The notes beneath the pieces were generated by a model. The model searched no databases, had not been told where the DNA came from, and worked only from the letters and a program-made list of their open reading frames with translations. A program made the position numbers and the translations under genes. Shown here piece after piece: positions 54,690-60,960 of a stretch of DNA of 60,960 nucleotides; within the stretch, counting starts at the first letter, position 1; every line of letters begins with the position of its first letter. Source of the DNA: Candidatus Gastranaerophilales bacterium Zag_111. GTDB taxonomy: Bacteria > Cyanobacteriota > Vampirovibrionia > Gastranaerophilales > Gastranaerophilaceae. The stretch is taken from NCBI GenBank assembly GCA_001899395.1, contig MOYD01000060.1, positions 164,370-225,329 of the forward strand, in the 5' to 3' direction.

Positions 54690-54698
54690 GGCGACCTC

Positions 54699-54962
54699 CT
54701 AGAGCACGCTTTTCTTTTTCACGTCACTGGCATGCGCGGCGGTATAAATCATGAGCGCCATCTGACGGGCGCGCTTGATCTGGACCGTCAGACGGCGCTG
54801 ATGAAAGGCGCATGTGCCGGTAATGCGGCGGGCAATGATCTTGCCGCGCTCGGTGATAAAGTCGCGCAAAATGTCGACGCGTTTATAATCCAGAGGCAGA
54901 TCCTTGTCCGCGCAAAAACGGCAGAACTTGCGGCGTGGGGTAAACTTTTTCCTGAAGGCCAT
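54699..54962 (-). CDS. rpsR: 30S ribosomal protein S18
   Basis: 87 residues from the ATG at 54962, one base after the rpsF stop. It reads [17 protein letters not shown], with [12 protein letters not shown] and the S18 signature [20 protein letters not shown]. The CRFC pair is of the Cys-containing, Zn-type S18. Confidence 0.96.
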   Translation of the reverse strand: MAFRKKFTPRRKFCRFCADKDLPLDYKRVDILRDFITERGKIIARRITGTCAFHQRRLTVQIKRARQMALMIYTAAHASDVKKKSVL

Positions 54963-54963
54963 C

Positions 54964-55269
54964 TTATGCCACCTCCTCAACATGGTCCGCGAGCTTCACG
55001 GTGGTGAACTTGAAAATGCCGTCGGCAATGCGGATGTTGCGCTCCAGTTCGGCGATAAGCGCGCCGGGAGCGGCATACTCCAGACGCACGTAGAACCCGC
55101 GCATCTGCTTCTGGACGGGATAGGCGAGGTCGCGCATGCCCCAGGGGTCGGTTGCCAGCAGTTTGCCGCCTTCCCGTTCAATGACGGCCACAAGCGCATT
55201 GATAACGGAATCGCGCGCTTCGACCGTCAGCTCCGGGGATAGGAGCAGCAAAGTCTCAAACTTTCTCAT
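54964..55269 (-). CDS. rpsF: 30S ribosomal protein S6
   Basis: 101 residues from [12 protein letters not shown] at 55269, with AAGGAG upstream; two extra upstream codons are not needed. It has [36 protein letters not shown] and a basic-hydrophobic end typical of S6. It has no long acidic tail. It pairs with S18 on the ribosome and leads the operon. Confidence 0.96.
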   Translation of the reverse strand: MRKFETLLLLSPELTVEARDSVINALVAVIEREGGKLLATDPWGMRDLAYPVQKQMRGFYVRLEYAAPGALIAELERNIRIADGIFKFTTVKLADHVEEVA

Positions 55270-55328
55270 ACACACTCCTTATGGTCATTGGCCCTTTCCA
55301 TCAAGGGAAAGAGCAAGGTAAACTAAGG

Positions 55329-55357
55329 TGATTAGCCGGTGTGGGGGATCATGTCAA
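55329..55357 (-). promoter_or_regulatory. Putative promoter for rpsF-rpsR-rplI-dnaB
   Basis: On the minus strand, TTGACA (55357-55352) is followed after 17 bases by TAATCA (55334-55329). The rpsF start is 60 bases on. The leader includes a small stem, CTTTCCC/GGGAAAG type, near 55300. Confidence 0.4.
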
Positions 55358-55375
55358 GCTGTCGGGAAGGGACAA

Positions 55376-56554
55376 TCAGTATACCCTCGGGTTTTTGCCG
55401 AGGCTGCAGAAGATTTCGTGGGGGATGGTACCCCAATCCCGGGCAAGATCACCGGGCGTTACTCGACCGGGGCCTTCCCCTCCAAGAAGGTAGGCGATAT
55501 CGCCGAACGAGGCACAGGACACGTGGGTCACGTCCACGACATGCATCTGCATGCAGACGCGGCCGAGCACGGGACACCGTCTCCCCCGGATGCAGACGTG
55601 CCCCTTGCCCGACAGACCTCGCGAAAAACCGTCGGCATATCCCGCACCGATTATTGCGACGCGCATTTTCCGCTCCGCCGTGTAGGTGCAGCCGTAACTG
55701 ACGGTCTGGCCAGAAGTGAGATCGTACACCCCCATGACGGGAGCGGTCACTTCCATGGCCGGAAGAAGCGGTTCGCCGAGATGCTCCCAGCTCGTTCCGG
55801 CGAAGGGATTGCCGCCGTAAAGCGCGAAGCCCAGACGCCCTATATGCGAGGGGAGAGAGGGCAGAAGGACATCCTGGGCGATAAACCCCGCCGAGTTGGC
55901 GAGGGACAAGGCAATGTCCGGCCAGAAGACGCGCATGGCAGCGTAAGCAGTCAAAAAGCGCTCTGCTTGGGCCGCGACCGTGGCGTGCTTGTTTGGATCG
56001 TCCGCCGCCGCCAGGTGGGACAAAAGCAGGCTTGGCTTGAGATTGGCAAAGGAACGCAAGGACCCAATAAATTGTTCCCGCTCATATTCCCTGAACCCGA
56101 GACGGGCCATGCCTGTTTCCACCTTCACTGCGACCGTCAGGGGGGACGCGCCGCTCCAGGCCTGGCTGACAAAGGCGGCCTCCTCCGGAGAACTCACCAC
56201 GGGTAAGAGATTATGTGTTACGGCGGACGCGGCATCCCTGGGGCTAAGCACGCCCAGCAGGGGAATAATGCTTACCGCCTCGCCGCCGCTGTCGGAAAGC
56301 ATGTTCCGCAGCAACACGCCCTCATCCATGCTGCCAACGGCCAAGGTACGGCATCCTGCTTCCACGAGCACCTTGGCCACCGGTCCAAGGCCGTGCCCAT
56401 AAGCGTCAGCCTTGATGACAGCCAGAGGCGGTAGCGTTTTGGCCTTGGAGGCAAGGAACAACCAATTCCGGCGCACATTGTCCAGGCTAATGCGCGTCAG
56501 GGGAAGTCCCGTCGGAAAATCCGGGGGGCTTGAAAAGCGTTGCATATTCGGCAT
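55376..56554 (-). CDS. alr: Alanine racemase
   Basis: PLP enzyme giving D-alanine for peptidoglycan, 392 residues. The PLP Lys lies in AVIKADAYGHG near residue 48. Further motifs are VEKVETGMARLGF-like KVETGMARLGF, the substrate-side Tyr in VSYGCTYTAER, and VCMQMHVVDVTH. The start at 56554 is kept, although a downstream Met at residue 4 is equally possible. It is divergent from lptD. Confidence 0.94.
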   Translation of the reverse strand: MPNMQRFSSPPDFPTGLPLTRISLDNVRRNWLFLASKAKTLPPLAVIKADAYGHGLGPVAKVLVEAGCRTLAVGSMDEGVLLRNMLSDSGGEAVSIIPLLGVLSPRDAASAVTHNLLPVVSSPEEAAFVSQAWSGASPLTVAVKVETGMARLGFREYEREQFIGSLRSFANLKPSLLLSHLAAADDPNKHATVAAQAERFLTAYAAMRVFWPDIALSLANSAGFIAQDVLLPSLPSHIGRLGFALYGGNPFAGTSWEHLGEPLLPAMEVTAPVMGVYDLTSGQTVSYGCTYTAERKMRVAIIGAGYADGFSRGLSGKGHVCIRGRRCPVLGRVCMQMHVVDVTHVSCASFGDIAYLLGGEGPGRVTPGDLARDWGTIPHEIFCSLGKNPRVY

Positions 56555-56699
56555 GATGCAATCTCCATGTCAAAAGGTGGATACCCAGTCCGAAACTATG
56601 AAACGGAGGAAAACTTTTGCCCTTCAGGGCAAGTCATGATAGCTTCGCCGTTGTTTTCCTACGCTTTTATCTGCTCACATTCAACCTTTTGGGGTGACG

Positions 56700-59027
56700 A
56701 TGATCCGCGTGGCATACCGGCTTCTGTTTTCCTTTGCCTGTCTTTCCATCGCGCTGGCTTTCCTGACCTCTCCCGCGATGGGGGCCGGACAGAGCGATCT
56801 GGCTATGCGGGCGGAGGACGACAGGGACGTCACCTGGACCCTGAATGCCGACAAGGTCACCTCCCTGAGCCCCAGCGAAGTCATCGAGGCCGAGGGTAAC
56901 GTTGTGCTGCGCCGCGGCGACGAATACCTGAAAGCGGATTACGCCCGCTATTACGCGAGCACCAAATGGGTTTTCCTCAAAGGGAACGTGTCCGCCCGCA
57001 TGGGTAGGGATGACATGGCGGCCGAGGAAGCGGAATTCGACCTCCGTAGCCGGGTTGGCTGGCTGAAACGCGGCCAGATATATATGGACGGGCCCCATAT
57101 GTACCTCGCGGGCCAGCGCATCGACAAACACTGGGGCGATGTGTACAGTTTTCAGCAAGCCAAGATCACGGTCTGCGACGGCGAGATTCCGGCTTGGTCC
57201 CTGGAGGCCGAGGAAGCCGTTGTGGAAATTGACGGCTATGCCCAGCTCTGGCGGCCTCGCTTCCAGATCAAAGACGTGCCGGTCCTTGTCAGCCCCTGGA
57301 TGATCATCCCGGCGAAGAAAGAACGGCAAACCGGTTTCCTGACGCCCGAATACGGCAGAAGCACGAGACGCGGCGTGTACTATGATCAGCCGTTTTTCTG
57401 GGCCATCGACGAAAGTCAGGATATGACTTTCAATGAATATTTCATGGAAAAACGGGGCCTGATGCAGGGCATTGAATACCGTGCGCGCCCTTCCGTGCGT
57501 GAGTCCGCCTGGATTAGAATCGACTGGCTCCATGACAAAATCAAGGTTGACAACGACGCGGACGATGATGTCAACTCAAGGGACGGCCTGGTCCGCAACA
57601 ACAGTGACCGATATTGGCTGCGGGGCATGTACGAAGGGTATGTTCTGGACCCGAAATGGAAGTTTAGAGCGGACCTGGACTTCGTCTCCGACCAGAACAT
57701 GCTCCACGAGTTCAAAACCGGCTATGCTGGCTACAACAGGAGCCGGAGCGAGCTGTTCAACCTTTTCCACCGCGACATTCAGGAAAAGGACCTTAACCGC
57801 CAGAGCGGGTTTATGCTGTTCCGCGACTGGAACCGCGTCTCCGCCGCCCTCTCTTCGCGCTACCTCCAGGATCAGACCCTTGGCCACGGCAACAAGCCGA
57901 GATCTTTGGACAACACTGTACAGCACCTCCCCCAGTTCGACATTTTCCTGAACAAGGGCGGCATTCTCGACGCCCTGCCCCTGGAAATAGCGGCCAGCGC
58001 CGAAACAGGTTATATGTACCGCCGTGAAGGCACCCGGGGCATGCGCTACACCATGACCCCTCTCATGTCCTTGCCCTTTCACGGCAAATACGGCTCCATT
58101 ATGGCCACGGCCGGGCTGCAGCAGACCCTTTACGGGACGGACACCCATTCCAAAACCGACGGCACGGCGATCCAGGACGGGAAAAGCCAGACCATCCCCA
58201 CCTTCCAGGCGGACAGTTCGACCGAACTTTCCCGAGTTTTCAATATCGCTCCGTCTCTTGTTCCTTCTAAGGAAACCGTGGGCAAGAGCCGCTGGACGTC
58301 CGTCCGTCATGCCATCCAGCCCCGTCTTCGCTACAGAAACATCCCGCTCAAGGATCAACACGAAAATCCCCACTATGACGAGAATGATCGGATTCGGCCG
58401 CGTAACGAGCTTACCTATTCCGTCACCAACATCCTGACCCGCAAATGGGACCGGGTCGTGCCCCAGATGCCGGCCAAGCAGGGAGAAGAGGCCACTCCGG
58501 TGGTCACCACGGATTACCTCGATTTCTTCCGCTTCTCCCTCGAACAGTCTTACGATTTACGTGAAGCCACGCGCACGGACGAGCGCGACAAATACGAGCG
58601 CCGCCCTTTCCAGGATCTTATCGCGGAGACGACCATCAGTTTTGACGAGTTCATCTCCCTGACCAGTCGGTCTTACTGGTCGCCCTACCTGGACAAGTTC
58701 ACCCGTCATGACCACGGGGTCACATTTACTTACGCCCCTTGGGGTTCCCTTTACACGGGCTTTGGCTTTCGCGGGAAAGTGGACGAATACCTGCGCGAAC
58801 GCCGAGACGAAATTAAAACAATCAATCTAAGCGGCAACCTGAATCTTTATGGGCCCCTTTCCGTGAGCTTCTATTATAGCCACGATTTCGAACGCAGCGA
58901 AAACGTGGAACGCAATCTGTATCTCATTTATAATCATCAGTGCTTCCAGATCATGGGCGTCTTCAGTAAGGACGCATACGAAGAAAATTACGGCATGCGC
59001 ATAGTCCTCACCGGTCTGGGCGAGTGA
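56700..59027 (+). CDS. lptD: LPS-assembly protein LptD
   Basis: Outer-membrane beta-barrel that inserts LPS with LptE. It has 775 residues from the ATG at 56700 (a GTG at 56694 is alternative). A Sec signal peptide (LLFSFACLSIALAFLTSPAMG) precedes an OstA/LptA-like jelly-roll (about residues 45-170; ADKVTSLSPSEVIEAEGNV). The barrel follows, with PVLVSPWMIIPAKKERQTGF and GFLTPEYGRS, the classical plug-adjacent sequence. The end at TGLGE is shorter than in enterics but normal for this lineage. Confidence 0.93.
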   Translation: MIRVAYRLLFSFACLSIALAFLTSPAMGAGQSDLAMRAEDDRDVTWTLNADKVTSLSPSEVIEAEGNVVLRRGDEYLKADYARYYASTKWVFLKGNVSARMGRDDMAAEEAEFDLRSRVGWLKRGQIYMDGPHMYLAGQRIDKHWGDVYSFQQAKITVCDGEIPAWSLEAEEAVVEIDGYAQLWRPRFQIKDVPVLVSPWMIIPAKKERQTGFLTPEYGRSTRRGVYYDQPFFWAIDESQDMTFNEYFMEKRGLMQGIEYRARPSVRESAWIRIDWLHDKIKVDNDADDDVNSRDGLVRNNSDRYWLRGMYEGYVLDPKWKFRADLDFVSDQNMLHEFKTGYAGYNRSRSELFNLFHRDIQEKDLNRQSGFMLFRDWNRVSAALSSRYLQDQTLGHGNKPRSLDNTVQHLPQFDIFLNKGGILDALPLEIAASAETGYMYRREGTRGMRYTMTPLMSLPFHGKYGSIMATAGLQQTLYGTDTHSKTDGTAIQDGKSQTIPTFQADSSTELSRVFNIAPSLVPSKETVGKSRWTSVRHAIQPRLRYRNIPLKDQHENPHYDENDRIRPRNELTYSVTNILTRKWDRVVPQMPAKQGEEATPVVTTDYLDFFRFSLEQSYDLREATRTDERDKYERRPFQDLIAETTISFDEFISLTSRSYWSPYLDKFTRHDHGVTFTYAPWGSLYTGFGFRGKVDEYLRERRDEIKTINLSGNLNLYGPLSVSFYYSHDFERSENVERNLYLIYNHQCFQIMGVFSKDAYEENYGMRIVLTGLGE

Positions 59028-59046
59028 CCGCATTGCCCTTGCCATG

Positions 59047-59080
59047 AAAAACCGACCGGACAACTGTTCGGTCGGTTTTT
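59047..59080 (+). terminator. Intrinsic terminator after lptD
   Basis: A 12-bp perfect stem, AAAAACCGACCG (59047-59058) with CGGTCGGTTTTT (59069-59080), has a 10-base loop. It begins about 20 bases after lptD. Confidence 0.88.
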
Positions 59081-59155
59081 CATGCCCATGGACTATCCAG
59101 CTGGCAAAAATGATGGTATCCTAGAAAAGTTCTTGCATTTTTCAAAACAATTTCT

Positions 59156-59282
59156 CCCTGAGATTGTCTTAACGGTGGACAAAAAAGCATAAGCCTGACT
59201 CGCCCACGCCAATCTTGAGGGCATTGTGAAGCGAAATATAAACACGTCCTAAATGCCATATTGATATGTGAAAAGGCTCTAA
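59156..59282 (+). repeat. Dispersed intergenic element, copy C (127 bp)
   Basis: Begins CCCTGAGATTGTCTT, almost identical to copy A at 10898, and ends GGCTCTAA. The interior has diverged more than between copies A and B, but length (127), orientation and position just upstream of a gene agree. Confidence 0.55.
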
Positions 59283-59338
59283 GGGCAGGGCGATGCGACG
59301 GTTTCCCGTCGGCTTTTCCGTCCACTGCCGGAGGTTGC

Positions 59339-60937
59339 ATGCACAACTCTTTCCCAGCTCTTTTCTCCACGCTCGTGAGATTGTTTTTTCTCGTCGTCTC
59401 GTTTTCCGCCGCTGCCGCGGGATGCGGCAGCGCGCAGTACGCCGCCGGGCCCGACTATACCCCCGACCAGCACGATTACCTCAGGGCCGACGATAGCGCG
59501 GCCTATGCCTCGTGCCGTGCTATCTGTTCAGAAAAAACCTCCCTAGCTCTTGTCACCCGCACCGGCTGCCTGGAAGGCTGCGAGGAGGCACGGCGTTCCT
59601 TCCCTCTGAACGGTAGGGCCTATTCTTCACGCGTGGACTGCCTTGACTCCTTCGTCCATCAAAATCTTGCCAAGGCCGACCGTATACGGGAATTGCGGGC
59701 TTGGTGCGATGCGAACTGGACACACGTTCATAACCGCAAAGGCTGTTACCGGGGAATCGACGCTTTTTACGCAGCCCTGGAACCCGCCTCCATATGCGGC
59801 AGCGACGGTAACGACGTCCCCTTCTATAGCACACCCTCGAACTTGCTGCGGGAAGATATGGCCGTTCCCTCTTCCTCGCCCGCGGCGCTTGACCCGACCG
59901 TTAACATCCCGGTTTCCGAAAGTACGGATGTACCGGTTCCCGCGCCGAAGGCCGCAACGGCCCGGCCATCGCTGCCCACCGGGTCAATGCCCGCCAGCCC
60001 CTTCCTGCCGCCTCCCTATGTTCCGGAACAACCCTTGGAAAATTCCGCTAACAAACCCATGGCGACACCCGGTCCGCTGCCCGCCGAAACGCAGACCATA
60101 CTCCGCGACACGCCCAAATACCAAAAGATTCCGTCGGCGAAACAAGCCAGCACCACCTCAAAACTAGATGAACCCGTTTCGACTGAAAACACAACCCCGC
60201 CTGTCACTCCACAACCGGTCACCGTGCAGACCACATCCCCGGTTTTGAAACCCGCAAAGCCAGAAGCACCGGGAAAAACATCAGCCGCGCCAACACCACC
60301 TGAATCGCCCGCATCACCTTCGGTTCCGACAATGCTGCAACATCCCGCGACTCCGAAAACACACCCGCCAGTCACCCCAGCCCCCGCTGACTCAAGGCCC
60401 GCGCCGTCAGAACCGTCGCTTCCTGCGATACCGTCTCTTCCGTCTTTGGAACCGGCAGGGTCGGCATCGGGCGAGAGCACTCCACTTCCCTCCATCGCGA
60501 CTCCCCAGTCGGAATCTCCAGACATCCCAAACCCGGAAACGACGCCGAGCCCGCCGGAAGCGCCCACAGCGACGGCGCCTGTGGCACACCCCGCACCGCC
60601 CCTGAACCTCGACACATCCGAACCCGCGCATGAGGAAATTCCTGCGACGCCAGTAGTGAAGGAACCGCATCCTGTTCCGCCACCGGCACTCCCTAAAAAC
60701 ACCAGCCCGGCGGAAACGCCGGAACCGTCCGACAGGACACAAACGCCAACGCGCCAGGGGCCACCCATGCCGGGCCTAAACGCTAACCGCCCCGTTCCGC
60801 CCGCTCCGGAACCGTCGCAGACAACGCCGCCGGCCTTGATGCCGCCCGTTCCATCCATGCTGAACCGGCCCTATAACGCGCCCGCCATCATAGCACCGCA
60901 AATTGACATCCCCGAGGAAGAAGTCGGTGACCGTTGA
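59339..60937 (+). CDS. Cys-rich, Pro-rich lipoprotein of unknown function
   Basis: 532 residues from the ATG at 59339 (GGAGG at 59330). A lipoprotein signal ends SAAAAGC, with Cys near residue 29. Residues about 40-170 form a compact domain with ten or more Cys (YASCRAICSEKT, GCLEGCEEA, DCLDSF, RAWCDAN, KGCYRGID), probably disulfide-bonded. The remaining 360 residues are a Pro/Thr/Ser/Ala low-complexity tail with many PP and PxP steps. I do not recognise a family. It is likely an outer-membrane lipoprotein whose tail spans the periplasm or the surface glycan layer. Confidence 0.72.
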   Translation: MHNSFPALFSTLVRLFFLVVSFSAAAAGCGSAQYAAGPDYTPDQHDYLRADDSAAYASCRAICSEKTSLALVTRTGCLEGCEEARRSFPLNGRAYSSRVDCLDSFVHQNLAKADRIRELRAWCDANWTHVHNRKGCYRGIDAFYAALEPASICGSDGNDVPFYSTPSNLLREDMAVPSSSPAALDPTVNIPVSESTDVPVPAPKAATARPSLPTGSMPASPFLPPPYVPEQPLENSANKPMATPGPLPAETQTILRDTPKYQKIPSAKQASTTSKLDEPVSTENTTPPVTPQPVTVQTTSPVLKPAKPEAPGKTSAAPTPPESPASPSVPTMLQHPATPKTHPPVTPAPADSRPAPSEPSLPAIPSLPSLEPAGSASGESTPLPSIATPQSESPDIPNPETTPSPPEAPTATAPVAHPAPPLNLDTSEPAHEEIPATPVVKEPHPVPPPALPKNTSPAETPEPSDRTQTPTRQGPPMPGLNANRPVPPAPEPSQTTPPALMPPVPSMLNRPYNAPAIIAPQIDIPEEEVGDR

Positions 60938-60960
60938 CAAAATCCCCCGTCCGAACGCGC
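60927..60960 (+). CDS. Possible start of a downstream gene (partial)
   Basis: A GTG at 60927 overlaps the end of the preceding gene by 11 bases, with GAGGAAG about eight bases before it. It opens a frame VTVDKIPRPNA that runs off the window. Too short to identify. Confidence 0.35.
   Translation, partial: MTVDKIPRPNA

Noticed and set aside
1-60960. CRISPR arrays, insertion sequences, prophage and rRNA
   Set aside because: No regularly spaced direct repeats, transposase, integrase or rRNA sequence was recognised.

Overview
The window reads as a moderately GC-rich Gram-negative chromosome, most likely an uncultured member of the Desulfovibrionaceae. Support for this is the guaB-guaA, tatB-tatC, hisB-lipoprotein-hisA and rpsF-rpsR-rplI-dnaB-alr blocks, a small dual-CXXC protein next to hisA, and LptD and MlaA, which imply an outer membrane. 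The lineage is inferred from gene content and order; no 16S gene is present.

Layout. 1-13.3 kb is core metabolism: mlaA, ndk, a PanE-like reductase, mgtE (minus), nadC-nadA, guaB, guaA, tatB-tatC, hisB, a lipoprotein, hisA and a frameshifted dual-CXXC gene. 13.4-18.6 kb runs on the minus strand: a 928-residue Ca-binding-repeat surface protein, a lone receiver-domain protein and pgm. 19.0-23.2 kb is a plus-strand operon of a coiled-coil protein, an OmpA-domain membrane protein, a Ras-like GTPase and a GGDEF protein; the OmpA and GGDEF genes each carry one in-frame TAG. 23.3-26.8 kb holds a nitroreductase, an ABM protein and metNIQ. 26.9-31.8 kb has two glycosyltransferases, a broken kup and a broken small gene. 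31.9-36.2 kb has a YczE-like membrane protein, a TerC protein behind a yybP-ykoY (Mn2+) riboswitch, a methyltransferase, a META lipoprotein and an alpha/beta hydrolase. 36.3-39.8 kb is a FIST sensor plus hybrid kinase pair, both frameshifted. 40-44.2 kb has a small membrane ORF, a BON protein, metY, a broken pirin and tRNA-Leu(CAA). 44.4-50.3 kb is a three-gene, stop/start-overlapping operon: a LicC-LicA-like fusion, a CDP-glycerol glycerophosphotransferase-like protein, and a YidC-like plus sulfatase-fold membrane protein. 50.9-60.96 kb has nfo, a DUF1850 protein, dnaB, rplI, rpsR, rpsF, alr, lptD and a Cys- and Pro-rich lipoprotein.

Two themes stand out. First, nine genes are broken by single events: one-base frameshifts (mostly in homopolymers), in-frame stops, or both. 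The core genes for nucleotides, NAD, histidine, translation, replication and the envelope are all intact. This fits ongoing gene decay in a host-associated lineage, although homopolymer sequencing error is not excluded. Second, two compact accessory systems deserve attention: the Ras-like GTPase/OmpA/GGDEF operon, and the putative phosphocholine/glycerol-phosphate surface-polymer operon with its YidC-like/sulfatase fusion.
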